This document shows, one piece after another, positions 38,592-50,531 of a DNA stretch of 64,000 nt. This stretch comes from Massilia varians (GTDB lineage Bacteria > Pseudomonadota > Gammaproteobacteria > Burkholderiales > Burkholderiaceae_D): contig NZ_AP026966.1 of the NCBI RefSeq assembly GCF_027923905.1, positions 1-64,000 on the forward strand, given 5' to 3'. Position numbers and translations under genes: made by a program. Under the pieces are notes generated by a model. The model was not told the origin of the DNA. It saw nothing but the letters and a program-made list of their open reading frames with translations, and did not search any database. Position 1 is the first letter of the stretch. Every line of letters starts with the position of its first letter.

Positions 38592-41498
38592 ATGCTCCTG
38601 CTCCTCCTTTCCCTTCCTTTTGCCGCTGCCCTGGTGGCGGCCTGCATGCCCACCGGATCGCGCCACCGCCCGGCCGCGGTGGCGGCGATCGCCACCGCCG
38701 GCGCGTTGTTGCTGGCGATCCTCCAGTTCGGCCGCATCGCCGAGGGCGAGGTCCTGCGCAAGCAGATCGACTGGCTGCCCGACTTCGGGCTCGCGCTGGT
38801 GCTGCGCATGGACGGCCTGGCCTGGGTCTTCTCCATCATGGTGCTCGGCATCGGCCTGCTGGTCTTGCTCTATGCGCGCTACTACATGTCGCGGCGCGAT
38901 CCGGTGCCGCGCTTCTATGCCTACATCATGGCCTTCATGGGGGCCATGCTCGGCGTGGTCCTGTCGGGCAACCTGATCCAGCTGGTGGTGTTCTGGGAAC
39001 TCACCAGCGTCACCTCCTTCCTCCTGATCGGCTACTGGCAGGAGCGCAACGACGCCCGCCGCGGCGCGCGCATGGCCTTTACCGTCACCACCATCGGCGG
39101 CCTGTGCCTGCTGGCGGGGGTGCTGCTGCTCGGGCACATCGCCGGCAGCTACGACCTGGAGACCGTGCTGGGGGCGGGCAATGCGATCCGCGCCCACGAC
39201 TGGTACGTGCCGGCCCTGGTGCTGGTGGCGCTCGGCGCGCTGACCAAGAGCGCCCAGTTCCCCTTCCATTTCTGGCTGCCGCATGCGATGGCCGCGCCCA
39301 CGCCGGTGTCGGCCTACCTGCACTCGGCCACGATGGTCAAGGCCGGGGTGTTCCTCCTGATGCGCCTGTGGCCGGCCCTGGCCGGCACCGAGGAATGGAC
39401 CTGGATCCTCGGCAGCGCCGGGGTCTTCACCCTCCTGATCGGCTCCTTCTTCGCGATCTTCCAGCACGACATGAAGGGCCTGCTGGCCTATTCGACCATC
39501 AGCCACCTGGGCCTGATCACGGTCCTGATGAGCATCGGCACGCCGCTGTCGGTCGTGGCCGCGATCTTCCATACCATGAACCATGCGGTCTTCAAGGCCT
39601 CGCTGTTCATGGCGGTCGGCATCGTCGACCACGAGAGCGGCACCCGCGACATGCGCGTGCTGCGCGGCCTGAAGCGCGCCATGCCGCACACGGCGGCGCT
39701 GGCGATCGTGGCCAGCGCGGCGATGGCCGGGGTGCCGCTGATGAACGGCTTCCTGTCGAAGGAGATGTTCTTCGCCGAGACCATGATCGTGGGCGGCACC
39801 GAGAACTGGTGGATGTCGGTGGCCGCGGTGCTGATGGGCTTGTTCAGCGTGATCTACTCACTGCGCTTCATCAGCGTGTTCTTCGGCCCGCTGGCGCGCG
39901 ACCTGCCGGAAGAGCCGCACGAGCCGCCGCGCTGGATGCGGATGCCGATCGAACTGCTGGTGCTGCTGTGCATCGCGGTCGGCGTGATGCCGGAACTGGT
40001 GGTGGGCGACGTGCTGGCGGTGGCCGCCGGCTCGGTGCTGGGACCGACCCTGCCCGAATACAGCCTGGCGATCTGGCACGGCGTCAACCTGCCGCTCGTC
40101 ATGAGCGTGATGGCCCTGGTGGGCGGCGCGCTGTGCTACCTGCTGCTGCGCAAGCACTTCGGCCTGCGCGGACGCGACCAGGTCCCGGTGCTGCACCGCG
40201 TGAAGGGCGCCCAGTTGTACGAGAACGTGATGCTCGGCCTGGCCCAGGGCGCCTCCTGGGTGATCCGCATCGGCGGCACCCGGCGCCTGCAGCCGCAGCT
40301 GCTGGTGCTGGTGGCGGCGATGGTCGCCGTGCCGCTGCTGCTGGCGCGCCCGGTGCACGACCTGGCCGCGCCCGCGCTCGACCAGCTCGATCCGCTGTTC
40401 GCCCTTCTGTGGCTGATCGGCGCCGGCTGCGCCGTGGCCGCGGCCTGGAAAGCCAAGTACCATCGCATGGCGGCGCTGGCCCTGGTCGGCGCCACCGGAC
40501 TGGCGACCTCGGTCACCTTCCTGTGGCTGTCGGCGCCCGACCTGGCGCTGACCCAGCTGATGGTGGAAACCGTGACCACGGTGCTGATCCTGCTCGGCCT
40601 GCGCTGGCTGCCGCCGCGCTTCCGCCCGGCCCACCTGGCCGAGCGCATCCCGGCCAGCGCCTGGCTGCGCCGCTCGCGCGACGCGCTGGTCGCCGTCGCC
40701 GGCGGCCTCGGCCTGGCCGCGGCCAGCTATGCGGTGCTGACCCGCCCCGGCGACGCCACCCTGCGCGACTTCTTCGTGCGGCATGCCCTGTCCGAGGGCG
40801 GCGGCTCCAACGTGGTCAACGTGCTGCTGGTCGACTTCCGCGGCTTCGACACCATGGGCGAGATCACCGTGCTGTCGGCGGTGGCGCTCACCGTGTACGC
40901 GCTGCTGCGCCGCTTCCGTCCGGCGCCGGAAAGCGTCGCCATTCCGGTGCAGCAGGCCAGCGACGTCGATCCGGCCGTGCAGCAGAAACCGGCCGAGCAG
41001 GCCGCTCCGGGCGGCTACCTGATGATTCCGGCCGTGTACCTGCGCTTCCTGCTGCCGGTGATGGGCGTGATCGCGGTGTACTTCTTCATGCGCGGCCACA
41101 ACCTGCCGGGCGGCGGCTTCGTCGCCGGCCTGATCTTCGCCACCGCCCTGATCGTGCAGTACATGGTGGCGGGCACCGAGTGGGTCGAGTCGCACCTGCG
41201 CCTGCGCCCGCACCGCTGGATCGGCTGGGGCCTGGTGACGGCCTGCGCCACCGGCATCGGCGCCTGGCTGTTCGGCTATCCCTTCCTGACCAGCCACACC
41301 GCCCACGTCACCCTGCCGCTGCTGGGCGAGCTGCATGTGCCCTCGGCCTTCGTATTCGACCTCGGCGTGTTCCTGGTGGTGGTCGGCACCACCATGCTGA
41401 TCCTGGTGGCGCTGGCACACCAGTCGCTGCGCAGCCGCCGCGTCCCGCCCGGCGCCGCGCGCAGCGGCGCCATTCCACCCGCCAAGGAGATCCAGTAA
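38592..41498 (+). CDS. mrpA: Na+/H+ antiporter subunit A/B fusion (MrpAB, PhaAB type)
   Basis: A 968-residue membrane protein joining MrpA and MrpB. Residues about 1-760 carry the NuoL-like proton-pumping core: VVFWELTSVTSFLLIGYW, LVALGALTKSAQFPFHFWLPHAM with the key Lys, and HSATMVKAGVFLLMRLW. Then comes an MrpB-type domain with MRGHNLPGGGFVAGLIFATALIVQYM. The fused form is usual in proteobacterial (group 2, PhaAB) Mrp complexes. SD GGAGG lies 10 bp upstream. Its stop shares a base with the start of mrpC (TAATG). Confidence 0.95.
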   Translation: MLLLLLSLPFAAALVAACMPTGSRHRPAAVAAIATAGALLLAILQFGRIAEGEVLRKQIDWLPDFGLALVLRMDGLAWVFSIMVLGIGLLVLLYARYYMSRRDPVPRFYAYIMAFMGAMLGVVLSGNLIQLVVFWELTSVTSFLLIGYWQERNDARRGARMAFTVTTIGGLCLLAGVLLLGHIAGSYDLETVLGAGNAIRAHDWYVPALVLVALGALTKSAQFPFHFWLPHAMAAPTPVSAYLHSATMVKAGVFLLMRLWPALAGTEEWTWILGSAGVFTLLIGSFFAIFQHDMKGLLAYSTISHLGLITVLMSIGTPLSVVAAIFHTMNHAVFKASLFMAVGIVDHESGTRDMRVLRGLKRAMPHTAALAIVASAAMAGVPLMNGFLSKEMFFAETMIVGGTENWWMSVAAVLMGLFSVIYSLRFISVFFGPLARDLPEEPHEPPRWMRMPIELLVLLCIAVGVMPELVVGDVLAVAAGSVLGPTLPEYSLAIWHGVNLPLVMSVMALVGGALCYLLLRKHFGLRGRDQVPVLHRVKGAQLYENVMLGLAQGASWVIRIGGTRRLQPQLLVLVAAMVAVPLLLARPVHDLAAPALDQLDPLFALLWLIGAGCAVAAAWKAKYHRMAALALVGATGLATSVTFLWLSAPDLALTQLMVETVTTVLILLGLRWLPPRFRPAHLAERIPASAWLRRSRDALVAVAGGLGLAAASYAVLTRPGDATLRDFFVRHALSEGGGSNVVNVLLVDFRGFDTMGEITVLSAVALTVYALLRRFRPAPESVAIPVQQASDVDPAVQQKPAEQAAPGGYLMIPAVYLRFLLPVMGVIAVYFFMRGHNLPGGGFVAGLIFATALIVQYMVAGTEWVESHLRLRPHRWIGWGLVTACATGIGAWLFGYPFLTSHTAHVTLPLLGELHVPSAFVFDLGVFLVVVGTTMLILVALAHQSLRSRRVPPGAARSGAIPPAKEIQ

Positions 41499-41842
41499 TG
41501 GAAGCCGTGCTCTCGCTCGCCATTGGCATCGTATTCGGCGCCGGCATCTGGCTGGTGCTGCGCCCGCGCAGCTTCCAGGTGCTGGTCGGGCTGATGCTGA
41601 TGTCCTATGCCGTCAACCTGTTCATCTTCGCCATGGGCCGCCTGGCCGTGGACCGCCCGCCGATCACGCGTGCCGGCACGGTGCCCGATCCCGCGGCCCT
41701 GGCCGACCCGGTGCCGCAGGCGCTGGTGCTGACCGCCATCGTGATCGGCTTCGCCACCACCGCGCTGTACCTGGTGGTGATGATCGGCGCGCGCGGCCTG
41801 ACCGGCACCGACCACGTCGACGGCGAGGAGCCGGAAGCATGA
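41498..41842 (+). CDS. mrpC: Na+/H+ antiporter subunit C
   Basis: A 114-residue, three-helix NuoK-like subunit. IVFGAGIWLVLRPRSFQVLVGLMLMSYAVNLFIFAMG and DPVPQALVLTAIVIGFATTALYLVV are characteristic of MrpC/MnhC/PhaC. It starts within the stop of the AB subunit and ends overlapping the mrpD start by 4 bp, so stoichiometric coupled translation is likely. Confidence 0.95.
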   Translation: MEAVLSLAIGIVFGAGIWLVLRPRSFQVLVGLMLMSYAVNLFIFAMGRLAVDRPPITRAGTVPDPAALADPVPQALVLTAIVIGFATTALYLVVMIGARGLTGTDHVDGEEPEA

Positions 41843-43479
41843 TGCAGCAATTCCTCACCCTCGACTGGACCCGCCACCTGGTGATCCTGCCGGTGCTGCT
41901 GCCGCTGCTGTGCGGCGCGCTGCTGGCCCCGCTGACCCAGGGGCGCCATCGCCTGAAATTCGCGGCCGCCTACATCAGCGTGCTGGCGCTGCTGGCCAAT
42001 GCGTTGGCGCTGGCCTGGCTGGCCGACGGCAGCTGGCCGGGCGGCGTTCAGGTCTACCTGGCCGCCAACTGGTCCGCTCCCTTCGGCATCGCGCTGGTCG
42101 CCGACCGGCTGTCGGCCATGATGCTGGTGCTGACCGCGCTGCTGGGACTGGCCGCACTGCACTATGCCCAGCCGCGCTGGAGCCGGATCGGCGTGCACTT
42201 CCACTCCCTGTTCCAGTTCCTGCTGATGGGGATCAACGGCGCCTTCCTGACCAACGACCTGTTCAACCTGTTCGTGTTCTTCGAAGTCATGCTGGCCGCT
42301 TCCTATGGCCTGGTGCTGCATGGCTACAACGTGGCGCGGCTGCGCGCCAGCATGCAGTACATCGCCGTCAACCTGGTGGCCTCGCTGCTGTTCCTGATCG
42401 GCGTGGCGATGATCTACGCGGTCACCGGCACCCTCAACATGGCCGACCTGGCCGGGCGCCTGCCGAACTTGGCGAGCGCGGACGCCGGCCTGCTCAAGGC
42501 CGGGGTGGCGGTGCTGGCGCTGGCCTTCCTGGCCAAGAGCGCCATGTGGCCGCTCGGCTTCTGGCTGCCCACCACCTATGCGGCGGCCTCGCCGCCGGTG
42601 GCGGTGATGCTGGCGCTGATGACCAAGGTCGGCGCCTATGTGGTGCTGCGCATCTGGCTGATGGTGTTTTCGGACAGTGCCGGCGAACTGTCGCGCTACG
42701 GCTACGATGCCCTGCTGTGGGGCGGCATGGCGACCATCGTGTTCGGCGCCGCCGGCATGCTGGCCACCGACACCGCCGGACGCATGGCGGGCTACGCGGC
42801 GATCATCTCCTCGGGCACGCTGCTGTCGGTGATCGGCTATGGCCAGCCGCTGCTGGTGACGGCCGGCCTGTACTACTACCTCGCCTCGACCCTGGCGATC
42901 GCCGCCTTCGTGCTGCTGATCGAACTGTTCGACCGCATCCGCACGCCCGGCGCCGCGATGCTGGCGCTGACCATGGAAGCCTTCGCGGTCGAGGATGCCC
43001 CGGCCGAGCCGAAGGGCCGCGGCGTGCCGGCCGCGATGGCCTTCCTGTCGCTGGCCTTCCTGGCCTGCGCCCTGATCATCGCGGGCCTGCCGCCGCTGTC
43101 CGGCTTCGTCGCCAAGTTCGGCATGTTCCACGCCCTGATCAACCCGGGCCCGGACGTGGCCCCGATCGGCGCCGCCGGCTGGACCCTGATGGCCCTGGTG
43201 TTCGGCTCCGGGCTGATCGCCATCGTGTCGCTGATGCGCTTCGGGGTGCGCACCTTCTGGGCTTCCGAAGCCCTCGCGCCGCCCGCCCTGCATGCCTCGG
43301 AGGCGCTGCCGGTGGCGGGCCTGCTGCTGGCCTCGGTCCTGATGACGGTCCAGGCGCAGCCGCTGTTCGCCTACCTGGCGCGCGCCAGCGCCGACATCCA
43401 CCGGCCGGCCCTGTACATCGACGCGGTGCGCAGCGCGCCCTCGGTGCCGGGCCCGACCTCGGCCAAGGAGGCGCCATGA
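41839..43479 (+). CDS. mrpD: Na+/H+ antiporter subunit D
   Basis: A 546-residue, fourteen-helix NuoM/NuoN-like proton channel subunit. FEVMLAASYGLVLHGYN, LAFLAKSAMWPLGFWLPTTYAAASPPVAVMLALMTKVGAYV (Lys and Glu relay residues) and GLPPLSGFVAKFGMFHAL are typical. The gene overlaps mrpC by 4 bp and the next gene (mrpE) by 4 bp. The complex exports Na+ in exchange for protons and supports pH and salt tolerance. Confidence 0.95.
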   Translation: MMQQFLTLDWTRHLVILPVLLPLLCGALLAPLTQGRHRLKFAAAYISVLALLANALALAWLADGSWPGGVQVYLAANWSAPFGIALVADRLSAMMLVLTALLGLAALHYAQPRWSRIGVHFHSLFQFLLMGINGAFLTNDLFNLFVFFEVMLAASYGLVLHGYNVARLRASMQYIAVNLVASLLFLIGVAMIYAVTGTLNMADLAGRLPNLASADAGLLKAGVAVLALAFLAKSAMWPLGFWLPTTYAAASPPVAVMLALMTKVGAYVVLRIWLMVFSDSAGELSRYGYDALLWGGMATIVFGAAGMLATDTAGRMAGYAAIISSGTLLSVIGYGQPLLVTAGLYYYLASTLAIAAFVLLIELFDRIRTPGAAMLALTMEAFAVEDAPAEPKGRGVPAAMAFLSLAFLACALIIAGLPPLSGFVAKFGMFHALINPGPDVAPIGAAGWTLMALVFGSGLIAIVSLMRFGVRTFWASEALAPPALHASEALPVAGLLLASVLMTVQAQPLFAYLARASADIHRPALYIDAVRSAPSVPGPTSAKEAP

Positions 43480-44009
43480 TGCGCTGGCTTCCCTACCCTG
43501 TGGTATCGCTGGGACTGTGCGTCCTGTGGCTGCTGCTGAACCAGACGGTCGACCCGGCCAACCTGCTGTTCGGCGCGCTGCTGGGCATCGCGGTGCCGCT
43601 GCTGACCCGCCGCCTGCAGCCCTTCGGCTACCCGCGCATGCGCGCGCCGGTCACCTTCGTGCGCCTGATGGGGATGGCGGGCGTGGAGGTGGTGCGCTCC
43701 TGCTTCAACGTCTGCCGCATCATCCTGTTCCGCGACTACCGGACCGTGAAGGCGCAATTCATGCGCATACCGCTCGACCTGCGCGACCCCTACGGCCTGG
43801 CGATGCTGTCCTGCCTCATCAACATGACGCCAGGAACCGTGTGGGTGGAAATTTTGCCAGAGGGCTATGAGCTGTCGCTGCACGTGTTCGACCTACACGA
43901 CGAGCAATGGTGGATCGACACCATCAAGACCCGCTATGAACAGCCGCTGATCGAGATCTTCGAAGGCGGCGCAACCCAACCGGAGGACAAGGATGGAAAC
44001 CCTGCTTGA
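43476..44009 (+). CDS. mrpE: Na+/H+ antiporter subunit E
   Basis: A 177-residue subunit with two N-terminal helices (WLPYPVVSLGLCVLWLLLNQT and NLLFGALLGIAVPLL) and a soluble C-terminal part with SCLINMTPGTVWVEIL, the MrpE signature. It overlaps mrpD by 4 bp and mrpF by 17 bp. Confidence 0.94.
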   Translation: MMRWLPYPVVSLGLCVLWLLLNQTVDPANLLFGALLGIAVPLLTRRLQPFGYPRMRAPVTFVRLMGMAGVEVVRSCFNVCRIILFRDYRTVKAQFMRIPLDLRDPYGLAMLSCLINMTPGTVWVEILPEGYELSLHVFDLHDEQWWIDTIKTRYEQPLIEIFEGGATQPEDKDGNPA

Positions 44010-44271
44010 ACTGGCGGTCGGCTATGCCCTGGTGTGCACGCTGCTGGCGATGGCCTTCTGCGCGCTGCGCCTGCTGATCGGACCGTCGGCCCACGACCGC
44101 GTGCTGGCCCTCGACACGCTGTGGATGGCCGGCATGCTGCTGGCCCTGGTGCTGGGCATCCGCTTCGGCACCCAGGTCTATTTCGAAGTGGCGATCCTGA
44201 TTGCGCTGCTGGGCTTCGTGTCGACGGTGGCGATGGCGAAGTTCCTGATGCGCGGGGAGATCATCGAATGA
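43993..44271 (+). CDS. mrpF: Na+/H+ antiporter subunit F
   Basis: A 92-residue, three-helix subunit. RLLIGPSAHDRVLALDTLW and YFEVAILIALLGFVSTVAMAKFLMRGEIIE are typical of MrpF/PhaF. It starts inside the end of mrpE and its stop overlaps the mrpG start by 4 bp. Confidence 0.94.
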   Translation: METLLELAVGYALVCTLLAMAFCALRLLIGPSAHDRVLALDTLWMAGMLLALVLGIRFGTQVYFEVAILIALLGFVSTVAMAKFLMRGEIIE

Positions 44272-44669
44272 GCGGGCTCGAATACCTGCCGGGCTGGGCG
44301 ACTGTGCCGGTGGCCGTGCTGCTGGTGCTGGGCGCGAGCATCGTCCTGATCGGCGCCCTCGGCCTGCTGCGCCTACCGACCTTCTACCAGCGCATCCACG
44401 GTCCGGCCATCACCATCACCCTGGGCGCCGGCTGCCTGCTGCTGGCCTCGATGCTGTACTTCACGGTGGCGAAGTCGCGCCTGGTGATCCACGAGATCAT
44501 CATCGCGGTCTTCCTCCTGATGACGGCGCCGGTGGTGTCGATGATGATCATGCGCGCCGCCGTTTACCGCGACCTGCGGGCGCGCAGGCACGATGCCGGC
44601 GCGACCGAGGGCGACGTCTACGTCATTCCCGACGAACCGGACGAAGGCGTGCCGGGCCAGAAAGACTGA
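44268..44669 (+). CDS. mrpG: Na+/H+ antiporter subunit G
   Basis: A 133-residue, three-helix subunit and last gene of the operon. LVLGASIVLIGALGLLRLPTFYQRIHGPAITITLGAG and IIAVFLLMTAPVVSMMIMRAA are characteristic of MrpG/PhaG. The acidic C-terminal tail (about 20 residues) is probably cytosolic. The stop is 7 bp from the end of the convergent hydrolase gene, and a CTGAGC-gct-GCTCAG palindrome spans that junction. Confidence 0.94.
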   Translation: MSGLEYLPGWATVPVAVLLVLGASIVLIGALGLLRLPTFYQRIHGPAITITLGAGCLLLASMLYFTVAKSRLVIHEIIIAVFLLMTAPVVSMMIMRAAVYRDLRARRHDAGATEGDVYVIPDEPDEGVPGQKD

Positions 44670-44676
44670 GCGCTGC

Positions 44677-45501
44677 TCAGCGCTTCAGGAAGTCCAGCAT
44701 CAGCGCATTCAGCTGCGCCGCGTGGGTGGCCGCGAAACCATGCGGCGCACCCTGCACCACCTCGAGGCGGCTGCCGGCGATCATGTCGTGCGAGCGCTGG
44801 CCCGACACCTGCAGCGGCACGATGCGGTCGGCATCGCCATGGACGACCAGGGTCGGGATGTCGAACCTGGCCAGGTCGGCGCGGAAATCGGTGCCGCCGA
44901 AGGCATTGATGCATTCCCGGGTCGCCAGCGGCGACGCTTCCCAGGCAATCCACTTGCTGAAGGCGACCAGTTCCTGGCCGTCCTTGCCGTCCGGTTCCAG
45001 GTTGTAGAAATTGTAGAAGAAGTCGCCCAGGAAGCCGATCCGGTCCTTCCTGACCGCTTCCAGCATGCCGTCGAAGACCGACTTGTCGACGCCTTCCGGA
45101 TTGTCCCCGGTCTTGAGCAGGAAGGGGGGCACGGCGCCCAGCAGCATGGCTTTAGAGACCCGTTCGCTGCCGTAGCGGCCGATGTAGCGCGCCACCTCGC
45201 CGCCGCCCATCGAGAAGCCGGCCAGGACCGCGTCGCGCAGGTCGAGCTGGGTCATCAGCGCGTCGAGGTCGGCCGCGAAGCTATCGTAGTCGTAGCCGCT
45301 CGTCGGCCGGCCCGACTGGCCGAAACCGCGGCGGTCGTAGGCGATCACGCGGTAGCCGCTTTCCGCCAGGGCCGTGATCTGCGACTCCCACATGCGGTGG
45401 CTGAGCGGCCAGCCGTGGATCAGGACGACGGGCTGGCCCTGGCCCTGTTCGTAGTAATACAGCTCGGTCGGATTGGCGCCGGAAGTCTGGATGCGTGGCA
45501 T
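44677..45501 (-). CDS. Alpha/beta hydrolase (non-haem chloroperoxidase-like)
   Basis: A 274-residue single-domain hydrolase. The nucleophile elbow is GFSMGGGEVARY (Ser), the acid is HGDADRIVP (Asp) and the His is in GAPHGFAATHA. LIHGWPLSHRMWESQ gives the oxyanion hole, and YDRRGFGQSGRP is typical of the cofactor-free haloperoxidase/esterase subgroup. The start has AAAGGA 7 bp upstream. Likely esterase or perhydrolase; physiological substrate unknown. It ends 7 bp from mrpG on the opposite strand. Confidence 0.92.
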   Translation of the reverse strand: MPRIQTSGANPTELYYYEQGQGQPVVLIHGWPLSHRMWESQITALAESGYRVIAYDRRGFGQSGRPTSGYDYDSFAADLDALMTQLDLRDAVLAGFSMGGGEVARYIGRYGSERVSKAMLLGAVPPFLLKTGDNPEGVDKSVFDGMLEAVRKDRIGFLGDFFYNFYNLEPDGKDGQELVAFSKWIAWEASPLATRECINAFGGTDFRADLARFDIPTLVVHGDADRIVPLQVSGQRSHDMIAGSRLEVVQGAPHGFAATHAAQLNALMLDFLKR

Positions 45502-45592
45502 GGCTTTCCTTTCAAAGGGAGGGCGTCGGTGGGAACTGCACGACCGACAAGTGTATGCGCTCGCCTCCGATCGGCACGCACGCTTCGGGAAA

Positions 45593-45616
45593 GAAAAAAC
45601 CCCGCAGCGCGGGGCG
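45593..45616 (-). terminator. Rho-independent terminator after ssb
   Basis: On the minus strand CCCCGC-gct-GCGGGG is followed by six T. It lies about 34 bp past the ssb stop and separates ssb from the hydrolase gene. Confidence 0.9.
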
Positions 45617-45649
45617 TGCGGGGTCTTGGACAGGTGCCGGATGACGCGA

Positions 45650-46150
45650 TCAGAACGGGATGTCGTCGTCCATGTCCGAGAAGTTCGGCGCCGGGCGCTG
45701 CGGCTGCGGACGGGCGGCCGGTGCCGGCGGGGCCTGGCGCGGTGCCGGACGCTGCTGCGGCTCGTAGCCGCCGTCATCCATGCCGCCGCCCATGCTGTCG
45801 CCACCGCCCATGCCCTGGCGGCCGCCCAGCATCTGCATGTTCTCGGCGATGATGTCGGTCGCGTAGCGCTCGATGCCGTCCTTGTCGGTGTACTTGCGGG
45901 TCTGCAGGCGGCCTTCGACATAGACCGAGGAGCCCTTCTTGAGGTACTGGCCCACGATCTCGGCCAGGCGGCCGAAGAACGAGATGCGGTGCCATTCGGT
46001 CAGTTCCTTCTGCTCGCCGGTCTGGCGGTCCTTCGACTTGTACGAGGTGGCGACCGCGATGTTCGCGATGGCGTCGCCGCTCGGCATGTAGCGGATTTCC
46101 GGATCGCGGCCCAGGTTGCCGACGATGATGACCTTGTTGACTGATGCCAT
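45650..46150 (-). CDS. ssb: Single-stranded DNA-binding protein
   Basis: SSB (166 aa) coats single-stranded DNA and recruits repair and replication partners. The OB fold occupies 1-110 ([44 protein letters not shown]). A Gly/Pro/Gln-rich linker follows, and the C-terminal tip is DMDDDIPF, the protein-interaction motif. The gene diverges from uvrA, as in many proteobacteria, across a 451-bp spacer that holds a candidate LexA site. An upstream in-frame start would add 26 unlikely residues. Confidence 0.97.
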   Translation of the reverse strand: MASVNKVIIVGNLGRDPEIRYMPSGDAIANIAVATSYKSKDRQTGEQKELTEWHRISFFGRLAEIVGQYLKKGSSVYVEGRLQTRKYTDKDGIERYATDIIAENMQMLGGRQGMGGGDSMGGGMDDGGYEPQQRPAPRQAPPAPAARPQPQRPAPNFSDMDDDIPF

Positions 46151-46601
46151 GTTGTTACTCCAATGAGTTTTGTAGAGCCCTGACTCTGCGTGATTTCCAA
46201 GCGTCAGGGAACGTGGTGCTGCAACCAACTATTATGGGCCCGAAAGGCAGAGAAAAAAAGGAGATTTTGCGTCCCTGCCCACATGCCCGATTGCGCCAGG
46301 TCCAGCATGAAAAACACGGGTTTGACCCGCGTCCGAACAAAAATTTTCGCTATCTGGACGCTTTGTCATTGAACAGCCGGGGAAACGGCCCACATACGGC
46401 GAACCCGGCTTTTCGCGTGCGGCGGGAGCGTTCCGGTTTGCTATCGAAACGTATTCCAGTGGCGCAAAACTGCTGGATGCATGTACAGCACTTCGAAAAA
46501 ACAGCTACACTACTAGGTTCTCCCTGATTGGCCCGCTCACCGCGACAGTCCATCGTGCGCCGGCCCTGCAAACTTTATTGAAAGCCTGCCCAAAAAAACC
46601 A
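46151..46601. other. Divergent ssb-uvrA regulatory spacer
   Basis: 451 bp without a supported gene. It contains the LexA-like site at 46473-46488 facing uvrA and an AT-richer stretch next to ssb with GAAAAAAAGGAG (46249-46263). Promoters of both genes should be here. No RNA gene was recognised. Confidence 0.6.
46473..46488. promoter_or_regulatory. Candidate LexA (SOS) box upstream of uvrA
   Basis: CTGGATGCATGTACAG resembles the proteobacterial LexA consensus CTGT-N8-ACAG with one mismatch in the left half. It is palindromic in part (ATGCAT core) and lies 114 bp before the uvrA start, close to a possible -10 TACACT at 46506. uvrA and ssb are SOS genes in many proteobacteria. Confidence 0.5.
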
Positions 46602-49451
<2,850 letters not shown>

Positions 49452-49490
49452 GAACCATGACCGCGCGCTGACAGCATCGCGCATGAAGCA

Positions 49491-49520
49491 GGGGCAGCGC
49501 CGCGGGTGCTGCCCCTTTTT
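49491..49520 (+). terminator. Rho-independent terminator after uvrA
   Basis: GGGGCAGC pairs with GCTGCCCC across a 9-nt loop, followed by TTTTT. It sits 40 bp past the uvrA stop and before the convergent SYLF gene. Confidence 0.92.
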
Positions 49521-49536
49521 ATTCACGCAGCCCCTG

Positions 49537-50352
49537 CTAGCGGCTGCGCTCCCGCTCCGACTCGGTCTTCGTGTCCTTGCTCGACGTGGTCCCGCGCGTC
49601 CCGCTGCTGCCCATGGCTGCCGTACCGCTGCCGCTCGACGCATTCGCCAGCGCCTGGCGCAACATGTCGGCTTGCGGATTCTTCACCTTGCCGCTCATGA
49701 CGTCGCGCGCCGCCACCTGGCGCCGGTAATAGGCCGCGGTCTCGTCTTCGTCGTAGTCGATGTCCGTGATGTTGATGGCCGCGCCGCCGAACAGGCCTTC
49801 GGTGTCGGCCCAGGCGGTGATGTTGCCCCAGCCGGCCGAGCCTTCGCCCTTCTTCGACCAGTCGACCAGCGTCAGGCCGGCGTCGGCTCCCAGCGAAAAC
49901 TTGTTGTTCTGCATGAAGCTGTTCAGGGCTTTCTGGTCATTGAGCACGAAGGCGATGGCGCCGGCTTCGGCCCCCGCCTGCAGGCCGGCGGTGATGCCGC
50001 CCATGTTGTAGAAGGCCGGGTTGCTCCAGGTATTCCCGTTGCGCACCAGGAGCACGCCTGCGCCGCCGCGGGCGCCGACACCCAGGGCCGCTTCGCCATA
50101 CTTGGGCACGACGAACACGCCCTTGGCGCGCTCCAGCAGCGCGCGCATCTCCGGCGTGGCCTGCATGCGATGGACGACCCGGATGGCGCTGTTGACGTGC
50201 TCGTTCGCGTCCTTCAGCTCCTCCTTGTGGCGGGCCGTGCCCGGGGTGGCGGCATCCTTGGCCGACCCGACCTGGGCAAGGGCAGCGCCTGCCGTTCCAG
50301 CCAGCAGCGCGGCAAGAGAAGTCGCAACGAATCGTTTCATGGTCCTGTTCAT
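49537..50352 (-). CDS. Exported SYLF/Ysc84-domain lipid-binding protein
   Basis: A 271-residue protein with a signal peptide (MNRTMKRFVATSLAALLAGT, cleavage near ALAQ). The SYLF/Ysc84 domain covers about 75-200: AKGVFVVPKYGEAALGVGARGGAGVLL, NPAFYNMGGITAGLQAGAEAGA and NKFSLGADAGL. SYLF domains bind phospholipids, and bacterial members are abundant periplasmic or outer-membrane-associated proteins of unclear role. The C-terminal 45 residues are Ser/Gly/Thr-rich and probably disordered. ATG 50340 (MKRF) is an alternative start. Confidence 0.88.
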   Translation of the reverse strand: MNRTMKRFVATSLAALLAGTAGAALAQVGSAKDAATPGTARHKEELKDANEHVNSAIRVVHRMQATPEMRALLERAKGVFVVPKYGEAALGVGARGGAGVLLVRNGNTWSNPAFYNMGGITAGLQAGAEAGAIAFVLNDQKALNSFMQNNKFSLGADAGLTLVDWSKKGEGSAGWGNITAWADTEGLFGGAAINITDIDYDEDETAAYYRRQVAARDVMSGKVKNPQADMLRQALANASSGSGTAAMGSSGTRGTTSSKDTKTESERERSR

Positions 50353-50475
50353 GATTTCTTCTCCCTACGATGGCGTTGAACGAGCGGATAGCCTAAACCC
50401 CGCACCGATCGGGTAGCGCCACTTTGAGTGTGCGAAAAGGACCGCAGGAATGATCTGGAAAATCATGACCCGGCA

Positions 50476-50506
50476 ATAAAAAAGGACAGGCGTCCAGCCT
50501 GTCCTT
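50476..50506 (-). terminator. Rho-independent terminator after pckG
   Basis: On the minus strand AAGGACAGG pairs with CCTGTCCTT across a 7-nt loop and is followed by a T run. It lies about 26 bp past the pckG stop. Confidence 0.92.
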
Positions 50507-50531
50507 CGGTGTCACTGCGTAGCTGGATGAA

